Below are positions 8,545-16,898 of a stretch of DNA of 21,711 nt, in pieces. The first letter of the stretch is position 1; the number at the start of each line of letters is the position of its first letter. Source of the DNA: a virus. Location of the stretch: positions 1 through 21,711 of IMG/VR virus record IMGVR_UViG_3300047189_000123, one strand, 5' to 3'. Under the pieces are notes generated by a model that was given only the letters and a program-made list of their open reading frames with translations, made no database searches and was not told the DNA's origin. Position numbers and translations under genes: made by a program.

Positions 8545-11177
8545 TACCGGTCTCCCATTTCCATATCAGGAGCAATTGCTATAACGGTCATGGGCAACGG
8601 GTCTTTCTGAATACACCAGATATAACCATCTCTGTCCCATTGGCCCGGATAATTAATAGAAAGACAATCGGTAGTAAGATCGGTTGTGGACAGATATGCC
8701 ACCGGCTCAGTAACAGAAGTTGTTGGTCCGAATTCCCCTCCAATTGTTTCATGGACCCATACATTGAGATTTCCCGTTCTCTTAGAAAGTCCCAATCCCG
8801 ATCCCCAAGCAGAGTTTTGATCAATCCTCATAGTCTGCGCCCAAGAAGTAAAAGGAAGTCCAATGTGGACTTTGGTTGCATTTATAGCAGAGATTGTAAG
8901 GGTTCCTCCAACTCCAACGACCAAACCCTTTTCTATCGTACTACCATTAATTTTGGCCCATACAGTTTCCCCGGCAAGTTGTGGAACGGAGGCAGAATAA
9001 ACCGTAGCCGAGCCGGCTGCGGAATTATAGTATCCGCAATCCAATCCATGATAGGCTTCCTTGCTTGTTATTGCCATGGTATCGAAATAAATGATGTATC
9101 GTTTGACTGCCGCGCCGACTGTCCATTTCACTATGGCCCATATTTCATCTTCTGCGCCGGAAGTGGGAATTACTGCAATGCTTTCGATTATACCTGCTCC
9201 CGCTAGGGTTGCACCCATTTTTGTTCGCCACCAAGCTCTAGTTGTTCCCTCGAAAGTAAGTCCCGGTGACTGTCCATCTGTTCTGACGAAATGTGCGATG
9301 GTCTGAGGATCATCCTGATGATCCATACTAGTTATTCCACCCTTTGCAATATGGTCTGCAAAAGCGGTAAGGTCGGGAGATTTCCAAGCTTCTTGTCCCG
9401 CGCCAGGTACATATCCTCTTACAATTTCTCCACCCCGTTGTGTGAAAATAATAGTATCATGAATACGAATGGGTTGGATATTGTCAGACCCGAAAGACGA
9501 TTGCCATTGCATTCTTGCGGTCTGAGGAGTAATCCCTTCTTCTTCACTTCCTCTTAAAACCCCCTCGGCAGTTCGAGTTCCTATAGCTAACTCGGTTCCT
9601 CCCACCATCCATTGGATTGCTACATTTCTGCCCGATACAAGATCATAGGAAAAAGCCTGATCTGAATACTGGCCAATATAGAAATTATTAAAAATCTTGG
9701 TCATGCTTCCCCAAAGGGTAGAAGGTTTCTCAAGAGTAGGACCTACCATGAGTCGGCCTTCATGATAAGTCAGATATCTAGGATAATGGGAAGACTGGTC
9801 AAACCATTCATCCTCATCCCTGTAATTATATGCCGTTTGACAGATATCAGTAATTGCCGGCGCTACACTCACTACCGTAGAAGTCCAGGAAGTTCCGGTG
9901 TCACTTGTCCATAGGACATTTTTATTCCATCCTATGAATCTATTCTTATACCAAATAAGATCGGTCCCATAGGAACCAAGTGTTGCGATTCTAGTCCAGA
10001 TTGTACCGGATGCACTAGTATATACCCAGCCGTTGGTAACTGTTATTGCTACCCATATAGGAATCCCTCCCGGCGTTCCTCTGGCTAATGTCTTAAAACA
10101 ATCCCCGGCAACGGAAAGAACAAGACTCCATGGGGCGCACGTACTTCCGGCTGTATATATCGATCCGGATGCGGCACTTCCCGCCTGGCCTGCCCCCACC
10201 CAAAAACCGTTATATCCTATTATTTCTCGTACATCCGGCCCGGAGGCTCCACCGGTCCCCGTCCAACTGGCGGGTATTGCATTGATCGATCCAGCCCCGG
10301 CGCCCTGTCCGTCCACTCTCCATCTTTCTATAAGTTCATCATATGCGACACACCAATATGTGTTAGAATAACCCGTCGCTCCAGATTGAATCCACGATAG
10401 ACCATCATCCAGAGTATAAAATACCTTATCCCCCGTTCCTGCCAGAACGCCTATTCCATATTTATTTATCTCAAGTGCGAATATAGAGGTAGGACATCCG
10501 ACGGGAGTTACGTCCAACCAAGATATTCCGTCCGTTGATACAAATACTTTAGCGTTGTTATAGGAACAGGTTATCCAGTTGTTCTTCCCTCTTTTTATGC
10601 GAGTGAACGATTGAAGGGAAGGAACACCACCTTTTTCCCATTTTATAAAATCATAGGTAAATATGTTTCTTCCATCCGTAATTTGACTAATGACTTTTTC
10701 TGTTGCCGTTATGGGAACTATATTCATAGCCCAACTATTGTCAGAAGTCCACTTGAGCTTTCTTATTGGATGTTGACCGTTGAAGCAAGTAAAATAAAGC
10801 GCCTTTTCGTTGGGAATATAGGTCCATCGAAGATCGGTTAAATCTCCTGTTGAATAAGGAGTTGCCAATTCATAGACCGCCGCCGCTAGAGAAACTTGAA
10901 CATGGTTCTTATAGAACCGACAATAGAGATTCCCCATTTCGATGACATAGATGTTCGATGAATCTATCTCACACTGGACAAGGAGTGTCTGACTGGCGCT
11001 ATTCTTCACCTCGGCTACATAGAAACTTCCCGGTCGCCTTTGGATAGCTCCTTGCTTCTTGACAATGAAGTTTTCGCACGTGAGAAGTCCGTGCTGTGTA
11101 AGGTCTCCAGGAAGTCCGTCAAGCCAGGGAGCGAGTTCCCCACTTGAGAAGTTCCTAGGAATAGGTCGCGCTCTCAT
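8544..11177 (-). CDS. Tail nozzle protein (T7 gp12-like) with inserted Asp-box beta-propeller
   Basis: An 877-residue tail tube closing protein. The N-terminus is the classic nozzle start: NFSSGELAPWL at residues 9-19, then ENFIVKKQGAIQRRPGSFY at 35-53. The nozzle core resumes at about 465-500 (PRYLTYHEGRLMVGPTLEKP, then SMTKIFNNFYIG). Between these, residues about 195-440 carry Asp-box repeats: STDGISW (214-220), TLDDGLSW (255-262), a degenerate SASGTIW (388-394) and TSDTGTSW (424-431). Such repeats mark sialidase-type beta-propellers, so this is probably a propeller domain on the outside of the tail. The start overlaps the adaptor stop by 4 bases. Sialidase activity is not implied, because catalytic residues were not identified. 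Confidence 0.83.
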   Translation of the reverse strand: MRARPIPRNFSSGELAPWLDGLPGDLTQHGLLTCENFIVKKQGAIQRRPGSFYVAEVKNSASQTLLVQCEIDSSNIYVIEMGNLYCRFYKNHVQVSLAAAVYELATPYSTGDLTDLRWTYIPNEKALYFTCFNGQHPIRKLKWTSDNSWAMNIVPITATEKVISQITDGRNIFTYDFIKWEKGGVPSLQSFTRIKRGKNNWITCSYNNAKVFVSTDGISWLDVTPVGCPTSIFALEINKYGIGVLAGTGDKVFYTLDDGLSWIQSGATGYSNTYWCVAYDELIERWRVDGQGAGAGSINAIPASWTGTGGASGPDVREIIGYNGFWVGAGQAGSAASGSIYTAGSTCAPWSLVLSVAGDCFKTLARGTPGGIPIWVAITVTNGWVYTSASGTIWTRIATLGSYGTDLIWYKNRFIGWNKNVLWTSDTGTSWTSTVVSVAPAITDICQTAYNYRDEDEWFDQSSHYPRYLTYHEGRLMVGPTLEKPSTLWGSMTKIFNNFYIGQYSDQAFSYDLVSGRNVAIQWMVGGTELAIGTRTAEGVLRGSEEEGITPQTARMQWQSSFGSDNIQPIRIHDTIIFTQRGGEIVRGYVPGAGQEAWKSPDLTAFADHIAKGGITSMDHQDDPQTIAHFVRTDGQSPGLTFEGTTRAWWRTKMGATLAGAGIIESIAVIPTSGAEDEIWAIVKWTVGAAVKRYIIYFDTMAITSKEAYHGLDCGYYNSAAGSATVYSASVPQLAGETVWAKINGSTIEKGLVVGVGGTLTISAINATKVHIGLPFTSWAQTMRIDQNSAWGSGLGLSKRTGNLNVWVHETIGGEFGPTTSVTEPVAYLSTTDLTTDCLSINYPGQWDRDGYIWCIQKDPLPMTVIAIAPDMEMGDR

Positions 11178-11989
11178 CTAATACTCGTCCACAGAGTCGA
11201 TGGAGGTTGGACTTGTCTTTGGTCGGCAGAATTGCTTATTTTGGCTCTTGTGTACGCCATCTGCCATTCCGTTAAAAGTGATTGATGGATGGATGTGTCT
11301 TGTGTTATTCTCGGAGCAATAAGCCACGCCAACCGGGCAGCCATCAATTCAACAAGTTCATCATTCCATTGGGTTACCGTTGTGACCTTCCTGAGATATT
11401 TCAATGCGGCATAACTTACATTGGTATATACCCAGGTTTTTTCTTTCTTCCAACTATAAGAATCATTTTCTCCCCATGCCTCATCTATGACAGAAATTGG
11501 TCTTATGCAATCACTGGGAATATCGTATATAAAATTCCAATCATTGCCTGGACTTCTATACACATATCCACCGGAAGAATATCCGGAGTATCCAAGACCC
11601 GGTATCGCAGAACCTTTAAGGTCATAGATGGTAATTGTAGCCGATCCTGATACGGCTTGCACGGTGAACATACCATTGTTAAGCTGGGTCATTCCCACAA
11701 CATCTTCAATCGTTACCAAGTCTCCCGCGACGTAAATGTGTCCTGAACAAGTGATAACCGGAGGAGTGGTTTGAGTGATACCGGTAATAGCGACCTTTGC
11801 CGATCTTTCCAATGCGACCTTATGAGTAAGGACAACCCAATTCAACATTGACTGACAAATGTCTCGGTTGATCGAGTAATATGCATTACATACTACCGCA
11901 TCCCGAGTCGAATCGGTAAGAGTAGTGATTGCGGGTTGGCCTAGTCGGCCTAGGGCGGCATTGGCGATATCCAGCGAAGTACTGGCCAC
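11174..11989 (-). CDS. Tail adaptor protein (T7 gp11-like tail tubular protein A) with FCCH-like insert
   Basis: A 271-residue head-tail adaptor joining the portal to the nozzle. The N-terminus (LDIANAALGRLGQPAITTLTD, then NAYYSINRDICQSMLNWVV) and the C-terminal helical part (ELVELMAARLAWLIAPRITQD) are typical of podoviral adaptors. Residues about 67-145 are a beta insert (ITQTTPPVITCSGHIYVAGD, then VVGMTQLNNGMFTV) resembling the E1 ubiquitin-activating-enzyme FCCH domain, which is often annotated in phage tubular proteins and has no ubiquitin role there. The start is GTG with a perfect AAGGAGG 6-7 bases upstream, overlapping the stop of the preceding small gene. Confidence 0.82.
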   Translation of the reverse strand: MASTSLDIANAALGRLGQPAITTLTDSTRDAVVCNAYYSINRDICQSMLNWVVLTHKVALERSAKVAITGITQTTPPVITCSGHIYVAGDLVTIEDVVGMTQLNNGMFTVQAVSGSATITIYDLKGSAIPGLGYSGYSSGGYVYRSPGNDWNFIYDIPSDCIRPISVIDEAWGENDSYSWKKEKTWVYTNVSYAALKYLRKVTTVTQWNDELVELMAARLAWLIAPRITQDTSIHQSLLTEWQMAYTRAKISNSADQRQVQPPSTLWTSIR

Positions 11990-12000
11990 GCTGGGCCTCC

Positions 12001-12246
12001 TTAACCGCTATATTCAGTCAACATCTGAGTCCAGATATTTATCAGATAGTTTCTATCTGCCGTCGATATCCAACTACCACTGGAAAACCCGTTTATAGGA
12101 GAAAGAAGAGACCCGGCTGAACCCCTATAGATCGCTTCAAGTTGTGCCTTCTGACAAGTAGTAAAACACGTCGCGCTTCTTGCGGTAGAAAGCCAGGTTT
12201 TGGTTGTAGTCCACAGAGTGTGTGAACTGGTAAAAGTCTGTTTCAT
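12001..12246 (-). CDS. Small hypothetical virion-region protein, 81 residues
   Basis: Not recognised. The protein is Ser/Thr/Trp-rich with two cysteines (ATCFTTCQ) and a polar helical end (DRNYLINIWTQMLTEYSG). It has an excellent ribosome binding site (AAAGGAG, 6 bases before the ATG) and sits between another small gene and the tail adaptor, so it is almost certainly expressed with the structural operon. The position between cement and adaptor genes suggests a minor head or head-tail joining protein; that is inference only. Confidence 0.62.
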   Translation of the reverse strand: MKQTFTSSHTLWTTTKTWLSTARSATCFTTCQKAQLEAIYRGSAGSLLSPINGFSSGSWISTADRNYLINIWTQMLTEYSG

Positions 12247-12257
12247 TGATGTCTCCT

Positions 12258-12587
12258 TTAACCCGTTGCGATATTCGCAGACGATTCCTTATAGGCAATG
12301 CAACTGCCGCTTGCCAGGGTGAAGGATGTCCACATGCCGTAAATTGTCTGTCCTGCCGCAAAGGTCATAGATGCCAATGTGCTACTAGCGCTGGCAAAGA
12401 CGGTTTTTATTCCACTTGCTACCGATCCTGGACACGCTACCGCGCCAAGACCTAGGGATTTAAATACCGTAGTCTCTCCAAAAGAAAAGGCGCAAAAGAA
12501 AAAGTTTCCAAGTGAAGAGGCCTCATGAACAAGAGTATCCTTGCACCAGATACTTCCATACCGGCCGAGTCTCGGTTCGCTATCCAT
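12258..12587 (-). CDS. Small hypothetical virion-region protein, 109 residues
   Basis: Not recognised. It is a soluble, Ser/Ala/Gly-rich protein with a beta pattern (TIYGMWTSFTLASGSCIAYK) and a C-terminal SSANIATG. Composition and position right after the cement protein suggest a second decoration or capsid-associated protein. AGGGGGG lies about 5 bases before the ATG. It is separated from the cement gene by a strong stem-loop, so its transcript level may differ from that of the capsid genes. Confidence 0.6.
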   Translation of the reverse strand: MDSEPRLGRYGSIWCKDTLVHEASSLGNFFFCAFSFGETTVFKSLGLGAVACPGSVASGIKTVFASASSTLASMTFAAGQTIYGMWTSFTLASGSCIAYKESSANIATG

Positions 12588-12619
12588 GGCAACCCCCCTT
12601 CGGGTACTTATGTACTATC

Positions 12620-12646
12620 GGGAAGGGGCCTTTCGGCCCCATTCCC
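12620..12646 (-). terminator. Strong stem-loop after cement gene, no U tract
   Basis: GGGAA-GGGGCC-tttc-GGCCCC-a-TTCCC forms an 11-bp stem with one bulge. In the mRNA (minus strand) the loop is GAAA, a stable GNRA tetraloop. No run of T follows on the minus strand, so it is more likely an mRNA 3'-end stabiliser or partial terminator than a complete intrinsic terminator. It lies 6 bases past the cement stop codon. Confidence 0.6.
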
Positions 12647-12652
12647 ATTTTC

Positions 12653-13075
12653 TTAGTACCTCGGCGCACAGTAGGAAAGGTATGCATCGTATACACCCGC
12701 CGTCATCGACGGACAAGTCAAGACGTTGTAGAAAGTCATCTTGGTGAACCTATTGATCGTAGCCCCGGCCGGGATCGGCTGCGCCATCAGATAAGCTCCC
12801 TTCGTCAGTTCTGCGATTGAGAACGTTCTACTGGTCATGTGTACTATGTAAGTACCCCCCGAAGCCGTGGAAGAACTCCAGGTACAATAGAACGAGTTCG
12901 ATGCACTTCCCGCGAAAGCCGTTCCGATCTGTGCTATTACCCATACCGGAGTACCGGCACCTCCGTTCCAAGCCGCGACCATGTGATCGAGGATCGTTGA
13001 ATCGGCGCTTCCACCCGATGCAATTGCGATGGCAAGAGCGCCATCCGCGTACTGAGTGTTATAATCCAGTTGCAT
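12653..13075 (-). CDS. Capsid cement/decoration protein, Bbp16-like
   Basis: A 140-residue, beta-rich protein directly after the major capsid gene. The start (MQLDYNTQYADGALAIAIAS) and the end (PAGATINRFTKMTFYNV, then TAGVYDAYLSYCAPRY) follow the pattern of the Bbp16 cement proteins of BPP-1-like capsids, which cap the shell at three-fold positions. It has one of the strongest ribosome binding sites in the window (AAGGAAGGAGG), as expected of a protein made in hundreds of copies. It lies 14 bases from the capsid gene stop. The family assignment is from remembered pattern, not alignment. Confidence 0.68.
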   Translation of the reverse strand: MQLDYNTQYADGALAIAIASGGSADSTILDHMVAAWNGGAGTPVWVIAQIGTAFAGSASNSFYCTWSSSTASGGTYIVHMTSRTFSIAELTKGAYLMAQPIPAGATINRFTKMTFYNVLTCPSMTAGVYDAYLSYCAPRY

Positions 13076-13089
13076 ATTAACCTCCTTCC

Positions 13090-14085
13090 TTACGCCACAA
13101 CCACTTCGGCAATCCCGATGGAATCAAGTTGTCTTACGGGAACCTTGCGGTTGAAGTAGGTTACGGGTTCGCCCCAGAGATCGGCCAGGGTATACATCAC
13201 ATTAACCTTGTCCATGGCCATGATGTCCATCTGAGTGAGCACGGATGTGTGCGCGTACATGTAAGCCCCCGCTCCGCGATTCATCATACCGTTCAAGAGT
13301 GCAATCGCGTAATCAGGTTCGAAGATGTTCACACCGCTTGCCGTTACTTCCATATTTGCAAGACGGGTCAGACACCTGTCGTCGTGTACGGCGAATCCGG
13401 CCGTAAGTACGTACTTGCTCCGGAACGCGCTATACAAGTACCCGGAAGAGTCAACGACTGTTTCCAGTCCCTTATCTTCCGCCTTGATCGGGGCATTGCC
13501 TCCTGGTCCGTTATCTGGTTGATAGATCATATGACATTCATTCTCGCCCCACTGGACGAAGAATACACTCGTGGTATCTCCACCAGACCCTCCAACTCCA
13601 AGGACTTTCGGAGGATAAGTTGTTGCGGCCGAAAGAGCATTCAGTCGGATTCTCCATCCGTCGAACTTCTCAGGGTCGGCCAGAGTATCCCCTCCTATGA
13701 GTGCGGCAATGAACGTCTGCCCGAGACCCATTATGAATGCATCATTCTCGGTCTGTCTGAAGGCTACTTTGTCGCCCAAAAGAATGCTCAGAGTAGCCTC
13801 ATCGATCTGAGCCCAGCTTTCCAGCCGGCCGATGTTCTCGACGATCTGTTTGGTCTGAGACATTTCAGGTGCGACGCCGTAGTTCTGTTTCCTCCAAGTA
13901 CCGGCGGGAAGTGAAATCCGGCGGTTGTGGACATGGGATGCCAACTGGTTAGCCGGTATCCAAATCGTGTCCGCAATAACATCGTCGAACTTCGACAACA
14001 CCTCGGCGGGACGGAGGATTTGGCCGTTATTGGTTCTTTTGCAAACCTCAACGATGCCAAGCTTATTTACTGAAGTACTTGCCAT
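13090..14085 (-). CDS. Major capsid protein, BPP-1 Bbp17-like (HK97 fold)
   Basis: A 331-residue shell protein. The N-terminal stretch MASTSVNKLGIVEVCKRTNN, ISLPAGTWRKQNYGVAPEMS at about residues 57-76, AQIDEATLSILLGDKVAFRQ at about 92-111 and DTTSVFFVQWGENECHMIY at about 170-188 match a widespread podoviral capsid family that includes BPP-1. There is no N-terminal delta domain long enough for HK97-style cleavage; a separate scaffold gene lies just upstream instead. AAGGAG lies 6 bases before the ATG. A hairpin may cover that site. Confidence 0.85.
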   Translation of the reverse strand: MASTSVNKLGIVEVCKRTNNGQILRPAEVLSKFDDVIADTIWIPANQLASHVHNRRISLPAGTWRKQNYGVAPEMSQTKQIVENIGRLESWAQIDEATLSILLGDKVAFRQTENDAFIMGLGQTFIAALIGGDTLADPEKFDGWRIRLNALSAATTYPPKVLGVGGSGGDTTSVFFVQWGENECHMIYQPDNGPGGNAPIKAEDKGLETVVDSSGYLYSAFRSKYVLTAGFAVHDDRCLTRLANMEVTASGVNIFEPDYAIALLNGMMNRGAGAYMYAHTSVLTQMDIMAMDKVNVMYTLADLWGEPVTYFNRKVPVRQLDSIGIAEVVVA

Positions 14086-14093
14086 GCTGTTCT

Positions 14094-14114
14094 CCTTGGC
14101 CCATCGACCAAAGG
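14094..14114 (-). promoter_or_regulatory. Hairpin over the capsid-gene ribosome binding site
   Basis: In the mRNA sense, CCTTTGG, an 8-base loop and CCAAGG can pair (one bulged U). This hides most of the AAGGAG that serves the capsid gene at 14085. It is in the 72-base gap between scaffold and capsid genes. The stem is short, so an effect is only possible, not shown. Confidence 0.3.
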
Positions 14115-14157
14115 ATTTTCAACTTCGCCGGTCTTTAAGATTGTCGGCTATCTGGTC

Positions 14158-14925
14158 CTACTGAATGCGTCGGGTCCTGTTTGCTCCTGTCATCTGAGGA
14201 GAGTTCGGGAAGTCCTTACTTCCATCATCTTCTTGGGCTTCAGAAACATGAGTACCCGTTTCTAGCGTATCCGGACTTATAGTTTTGCCGAATTTTGCCA
14301 GAAGTTTCAACATCACTGGATCATTTCCTGGGCCAGCGTTCATATACTGGATGGTCTGTGCATCTCCGAATTTACGAAGAACGGAACCGATCATAGCCAT
14401 GTTCTTATCGTATTCCCCGCTCCATTCTTTTCTCAAGTTTTCACGCGCCTTCTCTTTCATCTCGGAAACCATGGCAGAACCACGATTTGCTAGATCGATG
14501 AAAGTCTTGTGAAGTCTCTTGGCGTTGTCTGGATTGAGTCCAAGATCAAACGCCATTTCGCGGATACGATTCTCGGTTTCCGTGTCCTTTGTAACTCCGT
14601 CTGCCAGAAATAGGGTATCCAGTACATATCCGTCCTTTGACTTGGGACGGCCAAGCCTTTCGTAGAATGCCGCCTTGTCCTCATCCGTGGCATCCTTGCC
14701 GGGAAGTGTTATGGTAGCTCCTAATTTCGTTTCGAGTGACAGATACGATTTGGCAAGATCGTTCCCAGTTTTGAACTTGGCGAGCCTGCTTCGATCCTTC
14801 TCCTCAAAACCTTCGAGCTTCAACACTAGGTCCTGGGTTGAAGATTGATTGCCAGTCGCGGAAGCCTCACCGTTACCCGATGCTTCGGCAGCGAGACTCT
14901 TTCCGCCCTGATCGACTTCAGCCAT
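14158..14925 (-). CDS. Capsid scaffolding protein
   Basis: A 255-residue, highly charged protein directly before the capsid gene. The N-terminus is Ser/Gly/Ala-rich and probably disordered. Next come LVLKLEGFEEKDRSRLAKFK and the motif ITLPGKDATDEDKAAFYERLGRPKSKDGYV at about 91-120, which is diagnostic of podoviral scaffold/assembly proteins, then a long coiled-coil-like helix (KTFIDLANRGSAMVSEMKEK). The C-terminal basic end (TGANRTRRIQ) suits capsid binding. A GTG at 14934 is in frame, but the ATG at 14925 has AGGTGG 5 bases upstream and is preferred. The start overlaps the preceding gene by 8 bases. Confidence 0.82.
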   Translation of the reverse strand: MAEVDQGGKSLAAEASGNGEASATGNQSSTQDLVLKLEGFEEKDRSRLAKFKTGNDLAKSYLSLETKLGATITLPGKDATDEDKAAFYERLGRPKSKDGYVLDTLFLADGVTKDTETENRIREMAFDLGLNPDNAKRLHKTFIDLANRGSAMVSEMKEKARENLRKEWSGEYDKNMAMIGSVLRKFGDAQTIQYMNAGPGNDPVMLKLLAKFGKTISPDTLETGTHVSEAQEDDGSKDFPNSPQMTGANRTRRIQ

Positions 14926-15238
14926 TTTCCCCACCTTCCGACCCCGTAGGGTCTATTGCTTCATTCGGGATTGTGAATCTCTGCATCGACTCAACGAGCC
15001 GGTCATAGTTCAATCCCTGTATCAAACCCATATTCTCAAGCAACTCGATACCCCAGTTATGGAGTACTCGTTGTTCATCTGTTTCAATACGTTTGAACAT
15101 TCCGCATCTCTCCAATAGCCATACGAAAACTCTCCGGGTATTTTCATCCCGCAAGAATGTATGTCTATAAGCAAGGATAGTAAGGTCAAGTCTACTATCC
15201 TTGCGTAGGAGTTTATCTAGAAACTTGCTCAAGTACAC
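14918..15238 (-). CDS. Bbp19-like small head-region protein
   Basis: A 106-residue helical protein between portal and scaffold genes. RHTFLRDENTRRVFVWLLERCGMFKR at about residues 25-50, followed by NWGIELLENMGL, follows the pattern of Bbp19-family proteins, which occupy the same gene position in BPP-1-like phages and have no firm function. The start is GTG at 15238, overlapping the portal stop by 26 bases with GAGGAGG only 3 bases upstream. A TTG at 15232 would have a more usual 9-base spacing and is a real alternative. The high Arg/Lys content could allow nucleic acid or portal contact. Confidence 0.65.
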   Translation of the reverse strand: MYLSKFLDKLLRKDSRLDLTILAYRHTFLRDENTRRVFVWLLERCGMFKRIETDEQRVLHNWGIELLENMGLIQGLNYDRLVESMQRFTIPNEAIDPTGSEGGENG

Positions 15239-16898
15239 TTCCCTCCTCTACCTGCTGATTGAGACCCGGAACGGCTTTTCCCATTTTGACCATCTGGTCC
15301 GCCTGTTGTGAGGCGGCAACTTGTTTGGCCCGTTGCTGGCGAATTTTATCCCTGACCTTTTCATCCATTATGGCCTCTTCAGGAAGACCGTCACCCTTGC
15401 TCATTTCACGTGTAATGAAATCCCAATTGTAGTTATCAAGCATTCCCGAGGCCACGGCGGGAGCGACAGGTGCGATAGCCTGTACCATTCCGGTAATGTC
15501 ACGCATGACGGCTCGATACGGCTCCGTCTTAAAGAAAGAACGACTCGCTTGCGCCAGAGGGCCTTGGTAGTCAACCTCGACACGGCCTCCTCCTTGTAGA
15601 ACCATGGGCGGTTCGGGGATCATCCTGGCATCCCATGCGGACTGGAAAAGACAATCCATCATCCGGTCAAGAACATCCTGATTGAGACCGGAGATATGAG
15701 GGCCTAGCATGACGGCTTTCTCTTCCATCCTCTGTCTGATTTCAGTAGCCGTCATTTCCCTTTGCGCCTTGGACATCATCATGAAGAAATCAACAAGGAA
15801 GTGTTTTTCTATTAGTTCTTGTTTGCGCTCCTCTCTATCTAATCCAGCGCGAAGATTAAGAGGAGGGTTTATTCTTTTGACTGTCCGGTTGATATCTTCA
15901 TATGCATTTCTTCCTCCGGGGACATATTTGATGTCATTAAGTCTCTCAGCAGGTATATCGAGTACGGGATCAACTTCCAGTTGAGCGGCATGAATATCAG
16001 TTTTAGCATATTGGTATAGAGCTTTGATATCCGCCAAGGCCGTCCAACCCGGACCTCTCCCGTAGATTTCATCACTTGATTTCTCCACTCTCCAGACACC
16101 GTAAGGATTCACCGGATATCCACTTTCGCGGATCGTGGATTCGTGTTCCACGTCTATATAACAAGACGCGAATTTCATTTCCTTATTGTCTTGTTTCTTC
16201 GGGTTCCAATCCAATCTCTGTTCTACGACATGTACGACTTCATGTTCGGTCTGGAACTCATCCGGGTCTTCGGCTTCATCGCGAATCTCTTTATCGAGTG
16301 AATCATTTTTGAATCGTTCAAGCATTCTACGGGAAGTCATCATGAAGTTCCGATCTACGATATTGACTTCTCCATTGTCATCCTCGGCTATATAAACTTC
16401 TCTAGGATGAATGGTATTGAACCATGCCTTTCTAGAACTAGGATCGAAATATGTATAGATAGTTGCAGTTCCAAGCCCCCCACCGTCTTTGAAGAGCATA
16501 TACATTTCTTTATAAAAGTTGCTGCGCTGAATGAGTCCGTAAAGAACTTGCTCGACGATACTCAGCCATATCCGCACTTCGCGGTTATCCATCAACCTTT
16601 CATTCGGGATTCTTAGGCTGAACCATTTGTAACTGGAAGACAGGAGATACCCTTGCGAACCGGATGCGTAGAGATTCAACGCAGCAACAGGAGTACCATC
16701 GTAAATCTCAAGATCGTTTCTCTGTCCCTTTTTGGGGTTGACTGTATTGAACACGGTTCTGTTGGGGACTACATTTTGACCAATATCTTCCCATACCACT
16801 TCATATGGTTCTCTAACAGCCTTCATGGTATGGAACGCAGAAAGTTTATCTGAGGCATATTTGTCTGTAGATCGAATAACAGCGGGTGCCTCGGTCAA
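15213..16898 (-). CDS. Portal protein (podoviral head-tail connector)
   Basis: A 561-residue portal, the dodecameric ring through which DNA enters and leaves. Family signs include YEVVWEDIGQNVVPNRTVF at about 32-50, YGRGPGWTALADIKALYQYA at 279-298, and TATEIRQRMEEKAVMLGPHI at 383-402 followed by a helical segment (LNQDVLDRMMDCLFQSAWDA), all typical of the Head-tail_con family of T7-like podoviruses. The length is normal. The start is an uncommon TTG at 16898, supported by AAGGAG 8 bases upstream and a 4-base overlap with the preceding stop; no better in-frame ATG exists nearby. Confidence 0.88.
   Translation of the reverse strand: MTEAPAVIRSTDKYASDKLSAFHTMKAVREPYEVVWEDIGQNVVPNRTVFNTVNPKKGQRNDLEIYDGTPVAALNLYASGSQGYLLSSSYKWFSLRIPNERLMDNREVRIWLSIVEQVLYGLIQRSNFYKEMYMLFKDGGGLGTATIYTYFDPSSRKAWFNTIHPREVYIAEDDNGEVNIVDRNFMMTSRRMLERFKNDSLDKEIRDEAEDPDEFQTEHEVVHVVEQRLDWNPKKQDNKEMKFASCYIDVEHESTIRESGYPVNPYGVWRVEKSSDEIYGRGPGWTALADIKALYQYAKTDIHAAQLEVDPVLDIPAERLNDIKYVPGGRNAYEDINRTVKRINPPLNLRAGLDREERKQELIEKHFLVDFFMMMSKAQREMTATEIRQRMEEKAVMLGPHISGLNQDVLDRMMDCLFQSAWDARMIPEPPMVLQGGGRVEVDYQGPLAQASRSFFKTEPYRAVMRDITGMVQAIAPVAPAVASGMLDNYNWDFITREMSKGDGLPEEAIMDEKVRDKIRQQRAKQVAASQQADQMVKMGKAVPGLNQQVEEGSVLEQVSR

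Noticed and set aside
9830-10620. Nozzle propeller as an active sialidase
   Set aside because: Asp-box repeats define the fold only; the Arg triad and Tyr/Glu catalytic set of sialidases could not be identified.
13129-13914. 261-codon plus-strand open frame opposite the major capsid gene
   Set aside because: It lies wholly antisense to a well-recognised capsid gene, has no ribosome binding site and encodes no recognisable protein; it is a shadow of codon use on the other strand.
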